Shown here piece by piece: positions 39,420 through 48,348 of a stretch of 64,000 nt of DNA. The notes below the pieces were generated by a model. It did not search any database. It had not been told where the DNA came from and worked only from the letters and a program-made list of their open reading frames with translations. The position numbers were made by a program, and so were the translations under genes. The stretch is from the NCBI RefSeq assembly GCF_022829515.1, contig NZ_JAKSYL010000124.1:1-64000 (forward strand). The letters are read 5' to 3'. Source of the DNA: Methylobacterium sp. J-048. Its GTDB lineage: Bacteria > Pseudomonadota > Alphaproteobacteria > Rhizobiales > Beijerinckiaceae. Positions within the stretch are counted from its first letter, which is position 1; each line of letters begins with the position of its first letter.

Positions 39420-40784
39420 ATGTCCGCCTTGAGGGACGATACGATCGGTATCGCGCCGAGCGCCGCCGACGACGCGGCGGACCGCCGCCGTCGCATCTGG
39501 GCGATCGTCGGCTCGTCCTCGGGCAACCTGGTCGAGTGGTACGATTTCTACTGCTACGCGTTTTTTGCGCTCTACTTCGCGCCCGCCTTCTTCCCGAAGG
39601 GCGATTCCACCAGCCAGCTCCTCCAGACCGCCGGCATCTTCGCGGTGGGCTTCTTCATGCGCCCCGTGGGCGGCTGGTTGTTCGGGCGTATCGCCGACCG
39701 GGTCGGGCGCCGGACCTCGATGGTCGTGTCGGTGCTGATGATGTGCTTCGGCTCGCTCCTGATCGGCATCCTGCCAACCTACGAGCATGTCGGCACGCTG
39801 GCGCCCGTGCTGTTGCTGCTCGCGCGCATGCTCCAGGGCCTGTCGGTGGGCGGCGAGTACGGCACCTCGGCCACCTACATGAGCGAGGTGGCGATCAAGG
39901 GGAAGCGGGGATTCTTCGCCTCGTTCCAGTACGTCACGCTGATCGGCGGCCAGCTGCTCGCCTCGCTCGTCCTGGTGCTGCTCCAGACCGTGATGACCGC
40001 CCCTGAGCTGTCGGCCTGGGGCTGGCGCATCCCGTTCTTCATAGGCGCCGGACTGGCGGTGGTCGCGCTCTACCTGCGACGCTCGCTCGCCGAGACCAAG
40101 GAAGCCGGCGACAAGGAGACTGCCGGCACCTTCGCCGAGCTGTTCAAGCACTGGCGGGCGTTCTGCGTCGTCCTTGCTTACACGGCCGGCGGATCCTTGA
40201 GCTTCTACACGTTCACGACCTACATGCAGAAGTATCTGGTCAACACCGCTGGCATGCCGAAGACGTCGGCGTCGCAGGTGATGACCGTGGTGCTGTTCGT
40301 CTACATGGCGATCCAGCCGCTGTTCGGTGCGCTGTCCGACAAGATCGGGCGCAAGGCTAACATGCTGCTCTATAGCGGCCTCGGCACGCTGATGGTGGTA
40401 CCGCTGATGACCGCTCTGGGGACCAACAAGGATCCCTACCTGGCCTTCGCGCTGATTACCCTCGGTCTCGCCGTGGTGTCGTTCTACACCGGCATCAGCG
40501 GCATCGTGAAAGCCGAGCTGTTCCCCACCAACGTGCGCGCGCTGGGGGTGGGCCTGTCCTACGCTCTGGCCAATGCCATGTTCGGCGGCACCGCCGAGTT
40601 CGTCGCCCTGTGGTTCAAGGACAACGGCATGGAGAGCACGTTCTTCTGGTACGTGACCGTGCTGATGGCGGTGGCCTTCGTCGGCTCGCTGATCATGCCG
40701 AACCCCAAGGTGCACGGCTACCTCGACGGCGCAGGCACCGTGGAGGAGGCGCTCGGGAAAAAGCGCCGCTTCGCCCATGCCTGA
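39420..40784 (+). CDS. kgtP: MHS-family MFS transporter, alpha-ketoglutarate permease-like
   Basis: The 454-residue inner-membrane protein has 12 predicted helices and the metabolite:H+ symporter signature. That signature comprises [36 protein letters not shown] and [10 protein letters not shown]. The overall form is closest to KgtP-type dicarboxylate permeases, but substrate specificity cannot be read from sequence. The ribosome-binding site is GGAGACGCC. Confidence 0.85.
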   Translation: MSALRDDTIGIAPSAADDAADRRRRIWAIVGSSSGNLVEWYDFYCYAFFALYFAPAFFPKGDSTSQLLQTAGIFAVGFFMRPVGGWLFGRIADRVGRRTSMVVSVLMMCFGSLLIGILPTYEHVGTLAPVLLLLARMLQGLSVGGEYGTSATYMSEVAIKGKRGFFASFQYVTLIGGQLLASLVLVLLQTVMTAPELSAWGWRIPFFIGAGLAVVALYLRRSLAETKEAGDKETAGTFAELFKHWRAFCVVLAYTAGGSLSFYTFTTYMQKYLVNTAGMPKTSASQVMTVVLFVYMAIQPLFGALSDKIGRKANMLLYSGLGTLMVVPLMTALGTNKDPYLAFALITLGLAVVSFYTGISGIVKAELFPTNVRALGVGLSYALANAMFGGTAEFVALWFKDNGMESTFFWYVTVLMAVAFVGSLIMPNPKVHGYLDGAGTVEEALGKKRRFAHA

Positions 40785-40876
40785 AACCCGCAGACCGGGG
40801 GTTCGGGTGGACCGCCTGGCATTGTGTCGCCGATATACTCCCAGTTGGACGCGCCAGACGTCCGCGGGAGGATATC

Positions 40877-42046
40877 ATGCTCAAGACCGCCGCTGCCGGC
40901 GCGCTGACGCTGTTCTGCCTCGGGGCGGGCTTCGCCCGAGCCGAAGAGGTCGGGCCGTTCAAGCCGACGCAGCTTGCCGGCTACTTCTTCGTCGGCGGCC
41001 ACTACGAGACGGCGAACGGCCGGACCACCGCCCTCGGGCAGATGTTCGTGGAATACCGCGCCCCAGCGCGGGTCACACAACCCTATCCGGTCGTGATGGT
41101 TCACGGCACGGCGCAGACCGGAACCAATTTCCTGGGCACGCCTGACGGGCGGCCCGGCTGGGCCGACCGCTTCGCCGCCGAGGGGTTTGCGGTCTACGTG
41201 GTCGATCAGGTCGGGCGGGGCCGTTCGGGCGGCGACGCGGAGACATACGGACCCTACGCGCGCCTGCCCGCCGAGGATCTGGAGACGGTGTTCACCGGGC
41301 AGGAGCGGTCCGAACTCTACCCGCAGGCGAAGCTCCATACCCAGTGGCCCGGCGGGCCGGGCGTCCGCGGCAATGCCGCCTTCGACCAATTCTACCGCTC
41401 GCAGGTGCCCTACATCGCGAGCGCCCTGAAGAGCGAGGAGCTGGTCGATCCGGCGCTGATCGCACTTCTCGAAAAGATTGGACCGGCGATCGTGCTGACC
41501 CACTCGCAGGCCGGCGTGTTCGGCTGGGCGGTCTCGGACCAGCGGCCGGATCTTGTGAAGGCGCATGTCGCCGTCGAGCCGAACGGGCCGACCTTCTTCG
41601 ACATCCGCTTCAAGGGCGGCGCCGACTGGTACGAGCGGGTCGGCGACGCCCGGGCTCGTCCCTACGGGATCACCCGGGTGCCGCTGCATTTCGAGCCGCG
41701 GGTCAGCAGCCCGACCGACCTGACCGTGGTCCAGGCCGAGCGCGCGGCTGCTCCGGACCGGATCCGCTGCTGGCTACAGGCGGAGCCCGCCCGTGCCCTG
41801 CCGAACCTCGCCAAGGTGCCGGCCGTGATCGTGACCGCGGAAGCCTCGTTCCGGGCGACCATGGACGATTGCACGGCGGCCTTCCTCACCCAGGCGGGCG
41901 CCAAGCCCGACCGGCTGGCGCTGGCCGAGCACGGCATCCACGGCAACGGCCACATGATGATGCTCGAATCGAACAGCGATCAGGTGGCCGACGCGATCGT
42001 CGGGTGGATCGAGACGCGGATCGGCGCCGGCGCATCCCGGCCTTAA
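40877..42046 (+). CDS. exported alpha/beta hydrolase
   Basis: The 389-residue protein has a signal peptide ending ARAE near residue 23 and an alpha/beta-hydrolase fold. The oxyanion-hole segment is VVMVHGTAQTG, the nucleophile elbow THSQAG carries Ser, and a late HGIHGNGHMMM carries the catalytic His. Such periplasmic esterase-like proteins are common; the substrate is unknown. The ATG has GGGAGGATATC upstream. The frame reaching back to 40610 overlaps the transporter and is not used. Confidence 0.85.
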   Translation: MLKTAAAGALTLFCLGAGFARAEEVGPFKPTQLAGYFFVGGHYETANGRTTALGQMFVEYRAPARVTQPYPVVMVHGTAQTGTNFLGTPDGRPGWADRFAAEGFAVYVVDQVGRGRSGGDAETYGPYARLPAEDLETVFTGQERSELYPQAKLHTQWPGGPGVRGNAAFDQFYRSQVPYIASALKSEELVDPALIALLEKIGPAIVLTHSQAGVFGWAVSDQRPDLVKAHVAVEPNGPTFFDIRFKGGADWYERVGDARARPYGITRVPLHFEPRVSSPTDLTVVQAERAAAPDRIRCWLQAEPARALPNLAKVPAVIVTAEASFRATMDDCTAAFLTQAGAKPDRLALAEHGIHGNGHMMMLESNSDQVADAIVGWIETRIGAGASRP

Positions 42047-42101
42047 CCCCCTGCTTACCCTCTGCCACGAAGGTACGGCCCGTCATACGACGAGGCTTTG
42101 C

Positions 42102-42383
42102 ATGACCGACATGACCGACACCGTGGGCGTCGCGGGCGACCGCATCCGCTCGATCATCGAGCGCGTGGAACGGCTGGAGGAGGAGATCAAGGATCTGATG
42201 GAGGCGAAGAAGGAGGTCTTCGCCGAGGCCAAGGGTGAGGGCCTGGACGTCAAGATCCTCAAGGAGATCCTGAAGATCCGCAAGCAGGACAAGGACGAGC
42301 GCGACGAGCACGAGACGCTGCTCGACGTCTACCTGCGGGCCATGGATGCGCCCGCCCCGGCCCCGATCAAGGCGGCCGCCTGA
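42102..42383 (+). CDS. gapR: GapR-like DUF2312 DNA-binding protein
   Basis: The 93-residue coiled-coil protein matches UPF0335/DUF2312, with RIRSIIERVERLEEEI and KILKEILKIRKQDKDER. Caulobacter GapR of this family binds overtwisted, AT-rich DNA ahead of replication and transcription forks and stimulates topoisomerases. The start is the ATG at 42102 after GAGGCTTTGC; an in-frame ATG at 42111 is an alternative. Confidence 0.9.
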   Translation: MTDMTDTVGVAGDRIRSIIERVERLEEEIKDLMEAKKEVFAEAKGEGLDVKILKEILKIRKQDKDERDEHETLLDVYLRAMDAPAPAPIKAAA

Positions 42384-42394
42384 CGGGATGGGAG

Positions 42395-42418
42395 GGGACG
42401 GCGCCCGAGCGCCGTCCC
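42395..42418. terminator. bidirectional hairpin between gapR and purC
   Basis: A perfect 10-bp stem GGGACGGCGC / GCGCCGTCCC with a CCGA loop lies in the 39-base gap between the convergent gapR and purC stops. There is no long T-run, but position and strength fit a shared terminator. Confidence 0.65.
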
Positions 42419-42422
42419 GCCC

Positions 42423-43412
42423 TCAGCGGATCGGCTCGGCCGCCAGGTAGGCGGCGATGTTGCGCCGGACGCGATCGAGCGGCGCCTCGCCCGGATCGGG
42501 CAGCGTGAAGTGCGCGCCGGTGATCGTCTCGTAGGCGCGGATGTAGACCGCGGCGGTCTCCAGCACGACGTCCGCCGGAATCTCGGGGATCGCGTCCTTG
42601 TAGGGATCGCAGCGGGCCACGACCCAGTTGCGGACGAAATCCTTGTCGAAGCTCTCCGGAGCCGAGCCCGCTTCGAAACGCTCGGGGTAGCTCTGCGCGA
42701 ACCAGTAGCGGCTGCTGTCCGGGGTGTGGATCTCGTCGGCGAGCACGATACGGCCTTCCGCATCCGTGCCGAACTCGTATTTCGTGTCCGCCAGGATCAG
42801 CCCACGCTCGGCCGCCAGGTCCTGGCCGCGGGCGAACAGCGCCAAAGCCGCCTCTGAAACGGTCCGCCACTGTTCCGGACTGAGCAGGTTGCGCTCCAGG
42901 ATCTCGGTTTCCGTCAGAGGCTCATCGTGGCCGCCGTCGAACGCCTTGGTGGTCGGTGTGATGATCGCCTGCGTCAGGCGCTCGTTCGGCCGCATCCCGT
43001 CCGGAAAGCGATGCCCGTACATTTCCCGCTCGCCGGCCCGGTAGCGCGTCAGCACCGAGGTCGAGGTGGTACCCGCGAGGTAGCCGCGCACCACCACCTC
43101 CACGGGCAGAATCTCGAGGCGGCGGCCGACCACCACGTTCGGGTCCGGATAGGCCAGGACGTGGTTCGGGCAGAGATCGGCGGTGCGCTCGAACCAGTAG
43201 CGCGCGGTCTGCGTGAGCACCTGACCTTTGAACGGGATCGCGGCGAGCGCCCGGTCGAAGGCGCTGATCCGGTCGGAGGTGATCAGGATGCGCCGGCCAT
43301 CCGGCAGGTCGTAATTGTCCCGGACCTTGCCGCGGTAATGGTTCGGCAATTCGGGCAGGGTCGCCTCACGCAAGACCTGATGGGCGTGCGGGGCGAGATC
43401 TGCCGTGTTCAT
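42423..43412 (-). CDS. purC: phosphoribosylaminoimidazole-succinocarboxamide synthase
   Basis: The 329-residue SAICAR synthetase joins CAIR and aspartate using ATP in purine synthesis. Motifs are [40 protein letters not shown] and [12 protein letters not shown]. The long form of about 330 residues is one of the known family sizes. A weak GGAACG precedes the ATG. Confidence 0.95.
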   Translation of the reverse strand: MNTADLAPHAHQVLREATLPELPNHYRGKVRDNYDLPDGRRILITSDRISAFDRALAAIPFKGQVLTQTARYWFERTADLCPNHVLAYPDPNVVVGRRLEILPVEVVVRGYLAGTTSTSVLTRYRAGEREMYGHRFPDGMRPNERLTQAIITPTTKAFDGGHDEPLTETEILERNLLSPEQWRTVSEAALALFARGQDLAAERGLILADTKYEFGTDAEGRIVLADEIHTPDSSRYWFAQSYPERFEAGSAPESFDKDFVRNWVVARCDPYKDAIPEIPADVVLETAAVYIRAYETITGAHFTLPDPGEAPLDRVRRNIAAYLAAEPIR

Positions 43413-43851
43413 CGGATCGTTCCGTCAGGCTGCACGGCGACCGCGCCGTGCCGCGTGTGTGCGCGGACGGGCCGAAGATTTCCAGCCCCCGCCGGCGCCT
43501 TGGCCCTGTGCCGACGGGCCTCTGGCCGGTCCGGCAGGCGGCGCAAACCGCCGGGCCGGATGAAAATCCGCGGCTTTCGTGCGCTCGGGCCGGCTCTCCC
43601 CAAAAAATACTTTATCGAGACTTGACGGATGTTGCACCACTATACATTCACTCACATCGACAACATAATCGCAGCGAGCTTTAATTCGATCGCGTCAAAT
43701 TGTGTGTGAATATATATTTTCGATCGGTATATAAAAGTCATTCCGCCATGGCAGAGGTGAAGTGTGGCTGCTATGAGGTCGCGGGATCGGCGCGGGCCTT
43801 GAGCGCCGATGGCAGGATGACCGGGCGTGCCCGCTGGCCGCCGGAGGCGCG
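43413..43851. other. divergent purC / Crp-Fnr intergenic region
   Basis: About 440 bases without a gene. The segment 43600-43745 is strikingly AT-rich for this genome (runs such as GTGTGTGAATATATATTTT), fitting the promoter area of the Crp/Fnr-type gene. A TTGACG at 43622 and TATACA at 43641 are visible but only 13 bases apart, so I do not call them a promoter. Confidence 0.4.
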
Positions 43852-44604
43852 ATGACGGAATCTCTTTCTCAGACCGACAAGCATCCGTTCATCCGCAAGA
43901 TCGAAAGCATAGCCCTCTTCACCCTCTCGGATGGCGAACGGGCGGCGCTACTGGCCTTGCCGCTGCAGATCACCCAGTTCGAGGCCTATCAGGACATCGT
44001 GCGCGAGGGAGATCGTCCCGCGCGCTGCTTCGCCGTGTTCGACGGGATCGCCTGTACCTACAAATCGACGCTCGGCGGCAGGCGTCAGGTCATGGCGTAC
44101 CACGTCGCCGGCGACATACCCGACATCCAGAGCCTGCACCTCAAGGTCCTCGACATCAGCATCGGCACCGTCGGCCCCTGCCGGGTCGGCTTCGTCCACC
44201 ATGATGCGGTGCGGGCGCTCCTGCGGGCCTACCCGCGACTGGGCGATGCCCTCTGGCGCGCGACGCTGATCGACGCCGCCCTGGTTCGCGAGTGGATGCT
44301 CAACACCGGCCGGCGGGATGCCTATGCCCGCATGGCCCACCTGTTCTGCGAACTGATCACGCGGCTGGGCGCCGTCGGTCTCGCCCCCGATCGGTCCTGC
44401 GACCTGCCAATGACGCAGCCCGAACTGGCGGATGCCCTCGGGATCACGCCGGTCCACGTCAACCGGACGATCCGCGACCTGAAGGAAGCCGGGTTGATCA
44501 CGCTGCGCAGCCGGCGCCTGATGGTCAACGACTGGGAAGGCCTCAAGGCGGCGGCCGAATTCGACCCGACCTATTTACACCTGACTGACCGGGACCCGGC
44601 CTGA
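43852..44604 (+). CDS. Crp/Fnr-family transcriptional regulator
   Basis: The 250-residue regulator has an N-terminal cyclic-nucleotide-binding-like beta barrel (about residues 20-130, FAVFDGIACTYKSTLGGRRQVM) and a C-terminal winged helix. The recognition segment is MTQPELADALGITPVHVNRTIRDLKEAGLI, spread over residues about 187-215. No FNR-type cysteine cluster is visible, so oxygen sensing via Fe-S is unlikely. The start has GGAGGCGCG upstream. Confidence 0.9.
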   Translation: MTESLSQTDKHPFIRKIESIALFTLSDGERAALLALPLQITQFEAYQDIVREGDRPARCFAVFDGIACTYKSTLGGRRQVMAYHVAGDIPDIQSLHLKVLDISIGTVGPCRVGFVHHDAVRALLRAYPRLGDALWRATLIDAALVREWMLNTGRRDAYARMAHLFCELITRLGAVGLAPDRSCDLPMTQPELADALGITPVHVNRTIRDLKEAGLITLRSRRLMVNDWEGLKAAAEFDPTYLHLTDRDPA

Positions 44605-44622
44605 CGCCCGCCTGGACCGGCC

Positions 44623-45240
44623 TCAGTTCATCTGCGAGCGGCGCCTGCGCCGTTCCTGCTCGGCGAGCTTGCGTCCGACATCGAGCAGCAGTGCGTCGAC
44701 CCGCGCCTTGTGGACCGGATCGTCCAGCTCGCAGATCGCCCGATGGGCCGCCATGGCGTGATCAGCCGCGCGCTCCAGCGGCGGCTCGGCCTCTTGAAGC
44801 TCAGCCAGCTCGACGGCGCCGGCTGAGGTCTCGCCCATCCGCACGTCGGTGATGTCCACGATGATCCCGCGCCCGCTGATCGGCCGCCCTCGGTAATCGT
44901 GCTGGAAGCGGCCCCGGCCCAGAACCCAGCGGGTGACGCCATCGGCCGAGCAGACCCGATATTCGATGACATAGAGCCCGCCGTCGCGGCCGCCCCTGCG
45001 GACATGCGCCTGCACCCGGTCCCGATCCTCCGGATGGATGCCGGCGATGAAGGCGTCGAGCGGCAGGCCCGCCTCGGCCTCCTCCGGATCAACGTTGAAG
45101 AGCAGCGCCACGAACAGATCGGCCTGGATGCGGTCCGAGGCGGCATCCCACGACCAAGTACCGATCACGTCCAGCGCGTCCAGCGCTCCCTGGAACGCCG
45201 CCGCGCAAGTCCGGTATTCGAGAAGCTTGGGTTTTGGCAT
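44623..45240 (-). CDS. PAS-domain protein
   Basis: The 205-residue cytosolic protein has a PAS fold of the PAS_3 type, seen as TWSWDAASDRIQADLFVALLF, IHPEDRDRVQAHV and RWVLGRGRFQHDYRGRP read in order. It has no kinase or cyclase domain. The C-terminal helix carries LDDPVHKARVDALLLDVG, which resembles the end of the small protein downstream of luxI. The ATG at 45240 is chosen at the end of the open PAS region. It may be a small signalling adaptor. Confidence 0.75.
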   Translation of the reverse strand: MPKPKLLEYRTCAAAFQGALDALDVIGTWSWDAASDRIQADLFVALLFNVDPEEAEAGLPLDAFIAGIHPEDRDRVQAHVRRGGRDGGLYVIEYRVCSADGVTRWVLGRGRFQHDYRGRPISGRGIIVDITDVRMGETSAGAVELAELQEAEPPLERAADHAMAAHRAICELDDPVHKARVDALLLDVGRKLAEQERRRRRSQMN

Positions 45241-45475
45241 CGCGGGGGTCTGGTTCCGAACCGGAATCAGAGCCGGTTTAGCGCATGGCTGCACAACTTC
45301 AAGAAGTAAAAATACATGTTATCGCAACTTTTGCGTGCCTGTAACTGACCTGAGCGCCGTTCGGGATTGCCGAGGCGGGATCGAGCGCCTGACCGTCGAG
45401 GCCGCCGCCGGACGGCAGCCCCTGATAACGCATCGGTCAAACAGGCCGCTACGATCCCGGAAAATGCTGCTGCCG

Positions 45476-45691
45476 TCAGCGTGAACCGGCACCGGCGCTG
45501 GGCCGGCCCAGCCGTTCGGCTTCCGCCCGCCAGGAATCGCGCTCGGCCTGGACCGCCTCGATCCGGGCGTGCAAATGGCCGGCATCGATCGCCGTTTCCA
45601 TCAGCATGTCCTGGGCGGCCGCCAGTTGCGCGCGCAGCTCCGCATTCTCGGTGGCCAGGGCCAGGAGGAGAGCGGCCACGTCATCGCCCAT
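45476..45691 (-). CDS. small coiled-coil hypothetical protein
   Basis: The 71-residue protein starts MGDDVAALLLALATENAEL and is predicted to be almost entirely a helical coiled coil with heptad-like Leu/Ala spacing. The family and function are unknown. No strong ribosome-binding site is visible, and a longer start exists at 45727. Confidence 0.5.
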   Translation of the reverse strand: MGDDVAALLLALATENAELRAQLAAAQDMLMETAIDAGHLHARIEAVQAERDSWRAEAERLGRPSAGAGSR

Positions 45692-45820
45692 CCATGTGCC
45701 CTGGCTCCCGCATCCGAGCGGGCGCATCTACCCGTGCCGGGGGCCGGCCACAACCGTATCCGGCAAACTATTCCCGGGTGGACGGCGCGGGACACGATCG
45801 GCACTCCGCGCGGCGACCGA

Positions 45821-46870
45821 TCAGCCCTCGATGACCCGCTCGTCGAGCTTGCGGTCGACGATCGCCACCGTGCGGTCGATCTCGGCATCAGGCGAACCGA
45901 GTTGGTGGGAGATCAGCTTCACCAGCAGGTCGACGCGCTCGATGAACGGCGTGCCGTTCGCCACCGCCCGCGCCGCCGAGGACGGCTTGAGCAGGCTCTC
46001 GGCGGCTTTGGCGTATTTCTCGAAGGGCACCTGATCCTGCGGATCGGCGCCCAGGCGCCGGGCGATGCCATCCACATGCTCGTAGATGGCGCGGGACTTG
46101 GCGAGATCGCCATGCACGGCGTCGCGGATCGATTGCGGCTCCTGCGGTGTGATGCAGCGGTAATTGCCGGTGAGCAGCATCGACCATTTCGCCAGCGGGA
46201 CGAACAGCGAGTCGAACACCTTGAGCTTCACCGGCACGTCGTGCCCATCGAGGCGCACGGCGTCGATATCCGCCTCCAGCTCGCGCAGCAGGCGGTTATG
46301 CGCCTCGTCCGCGAAGGTCGCCGCCTTGAAGTTGGTCGGCAGGCCGACGTGGAGCACGTTGGCGCCCTCGTCCGGCGGACGGAAGGCCTGCGGGTCGGGG
46401 GAGCAGAGGGAGACGAGACCCGGCTCGAACCGATCCCAGACGCCGGCATTGGTGTAGGCGTCCTCGAGGTCCATCGCGGCCAAAGCCGGGATCCGCTTGA
46501 GATACGAGAGCGGCGGCATGTTCATGATCGACAGGCACGGCAGCTTGGCCGCCGCGATCTTGATCATCAGCACCCGGATCGTGTGGTTGTTGTACTGCGG
46601 CTCCTGCATGGCGAGGCCGACCAGATCGTAGCGCGACGGGTCGATATCCTCCGGCGGGGCGGCATCCAGGGTGCCGGGCAGGTCGCGCGACAGGATCGAG
46701 CGGTGGTTCGGCTCGTCCCGCAGCTTGATGCGGACTTCGGTCCCCTCCTGGTTGATCAGGTCGGCGGTCTTCCGGCGGCAGACCAGGGTCACGTTGTGCC
46801 CGGCCATCAGGAGCTTCGTCGCCAGCAGGGAGCCGTACGAGGCTCCCAGGATCAGGACGTTGCGCGGCAT
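45821..46870 (-). CDS. opine dehydrogenase / ketopantoate reductase-like NAD(P) oxidoreductase
   Basis: The 349-residue protein has an N-terminal Rossmann motif (NVLILGASYGSLLATKLLMAG) and a helical C-terminal domain reminiscent of octopine dehydrogenases and ketopantoate reductases (SMLLTGNYRCITPQEPQSI). It should reduce a 2-keto acid or imine with NAD(P)H; the substrate is unknown. The ATG has GGGAGTGGAAG upstream. Its 5' region has a 7-bp-arm inverted repeat (46913-46931) and a 12-bp palindrome at 47005-47016, possible operators. Confidence 0.78.
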   Translation of the reverse strand: MPRNVLILGASYGSLLATKLLMAGHNVTLVCRRKTADLINQEGTEVRIKLRDEPNHRSILSRDLPGTLDAAPPEDIDPSRYDLVGLAMQEPQYNNHTIRVLMIKIAAAKLPCLSIMNMPPLSYLKRIPALAAMDLEDAYTNAGVWDRFEPGLVSLCSPDPQAFRPPDEGANVLHVGLPTNFKAATFADEAHNRLLRELEADIDAVRLDGHDVPVKLKVFDSLFVPLAKWSMLLTGNYRCITPQEPQSIRDAVHGDLAKSRAIYEHVDGIARRLGADPQDQVPFEKYAKAAESLLKPSSAARAVANGTPFIERVDLLVKLISHQLGSPDAEIDRTVAIVDRKLDERVIEG

Positions 46871-47424
46871 GCTTCCACTCCCAAGGTACGTCTTCGTCTT
46901 ATCCTGCGGCGTACCCGTATGGCGTACGGGTTCGGGCTTTCCACAGGCCGGCTCAGGCCGCGTCGCCGGCAGGGTAGCGAAGCTTGTCCTGGGATGCCAC
47001 TCGGTTGGTATACCAAAAAATTTGCCTGCACCGGTGAGCGGGATTTTCGACGAACGATCGCCGAGGCTCGCGGCTGCGCCATTGGATGGCGTGGGCTCGC
47101 ATCATCCCCGACAGGCGGCCTTCCGGCGAGTGCCGTTATCAGCGGCCAGATCGAAACCGACGCGGACAGGCCCGACCATCCGTCGCGCCTGCAGTGCCTT
47201 GCGTCATCGTTGAAAAATCAGACCCGCATCATCGACCGCTTAGCGGTATGATGGTGCCCAGGGACGGAATCGCCCGTAACCGCCCTAACCTATTGATTTC
47301 ATTGAGCCCGTATCACCGTCGACCGCCGGTTTGTGACCCGGTCCTGTGACCCTGTCGAATCACGGTGCTGCCGTCAATCGATGGCAGAGACGCGCAGCGC
47401 TTCGCGGGGGGGAGTATATTCGCC
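46871..47424. other. intergenic region with two candidate operator palindromes
   Basis: About 550 bases hold no supported gene. It carries the inverted repeat ACCCGTA-TGGCG-TACGGGT (46913-46931) and the perfect palindrome TTGGTATACCAA (47005-47016), followed by a run of A. This stretch marks the left boundary of the accessory block; beyond it genes are less conserved. Confidence 0.5.
47005..47016. promoter_or_regulatory. 12-bp palindrome, candidate GntR/FCD-type operator
   Basis: The perfect palindrome TTGGTATACCAA has the TGGT-ATACCA layout typical of FadR/FCD-type GntR regulators. It lies about 135 bases upstream of the opine dehydrogenase-like start. No GntR gene is in the window, so the assignment is inference. 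Confidence 0.4.
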
Positions 47425-47739
47425 ATGGCGACGGAAAGCCGTAGCATCTCGATTGGTGGCGATATGGGTCGGTGGTCCGATTATGCGCTCGACACGTTCT
47501 TTGCGCCGCACCTGTCCGAACTGACGGCATTCTCGGCACCCGACGTGCCGGTCATGGACGACTACATCCTGTCGTTCATCCTCAACCGCTCAATCAATGC
47601 ACCGGACGATACGCGCGTGAAGGCGAGCATGATTCTGATCGCAAGCTTCATCCGACATGTCGGGCCTGCGATCATCGAATATCGGGAGGCATGCCTTGCG
47701 ACGCTGGTTACGTCTCGGGGCTTCCGAGCCGAACCATGA
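47425..47739 (+). CDS. hypothetical protein, first gene of a two-gene unit
   Basis: The 104-residue protein starts at an ATG 11 bases after GGGGGGAG. It is soluble, with a mixed helical pattern and a hydrophobic middle (MILIASFIRHVGPAIIEY). No family recognised. Its stop overlaps the next start (ATGA), so the pair is translationally coupled. It lies in the accessory block facing the Cas12m-like gene. Confidence 0.65.
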   Translation: MATESRSISIGGDMGRWSDYALDTFFAPHLSELTAFSAPDVPVMDDYILSFILNRSINAPDDTRVKASMILIASFIRHVGPAIIEYREACLATLVTSRGFRAEP

Positions 47740-48131
47740 CCAGCACCCATGCAATTGCCGTCGCACGATTCGAGAATTGCCTAATTCAGCTTAGCGCTGC
47801 GCAATCCCGCCTTTCGGCACTCAGCGACCTATTCCCACAGCACCCGCCGATGTTCACGCCGCAGGATGATTCGGATCACGCCCGGCTCGCAAAACTGGCA
47901 AACCGTATCCGGCATTTTCACGAGGACATCACCACGGCTGCATCAAAGCGGGAACCGGGGCCATTCCCCCTCGCCCCGATCTGGCTCACCAACACGAGCA
48001 TCAAATGTCGTAAGAACACGGTGTTCCACGAACTGACGTATCAGGAGCTTGCCGCCCTGCTGATCGACGCCATCAACACCGCCAAGACCATGGCGGAAAG
48101 CCCGCTTCCCACGTCTCAGGCCCCCGCCTGA
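47736..48131 (+). CDS. hypothetical protein, second gene of a two-gene unit
   Basis: The 131-residue protein starts by ATGA overlap with its upstream partner. It looks helical with a Pro-rich centre and tail, and has two isolated Cys. It has no membrane segment and no recognised domain. It is convergent with the Cas12m-like gene, with 217 bases between the stops. Confidence 0.6.
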   Translation: MTSTHAIAVARFENCLIQLSAAQSRLSALSDLFPQHPPMFTPQDDSDHARLAKLANRIRHFHEDITTAASKREPGPFPLAPIWLTNTSIKCRKNTVFHELTYQELAALLIDAINTAKTMAESPLPTSQAPA

Positions 48132-48286
48132 TCGGCCACTGCACCCCCTTGGAGCTTCTACGCCGCCACTGCTTCCGGACAACAGCTAAGGCAGGACGTT
48201 GAGGCCATCTACGTCGAAAGCGCAGAGCTGGAATCACCAATGCCTTGACGGCTTCGCCACACTTCGGCACACATGAGCCACGCGTG

Positions 48287-48307
48287 TTTTGCCGCTTCGT
48301 AGCAAAA
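48287..48307. other. small hairpin downstream of Cas12m-like gene
   Basis: TTTTGC at 48287-48292 pairs with GCAAAA at 48302-48307 (9-base loop), inside the 217-base convergent gap. Just left of it, at 48252-48271, is an imperfect 10-base tandem CTTCGCCACA / CTTCGGCACA. It could be a weak terminator or part of a structured RNA; neither is proven. Confidence 0.3.
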
Positions 48308-48348
48308 ACTTCTATATTCCATAATCGAACATGTACTGAGCGGATCAC

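Noticed and set aside
43622..43646. Sigma-70-like promoter TTGACG / TATACA upstream of the Crp/Fnr gene
   Set aside because: The spacing is 13 bases, too short for a normal promoter.
48073..48348. 91-codon minus-strand frame after the Cas12m-like gene
   Set aside because: It overlaps the end of the convergent gene and has no start signal or family feature.
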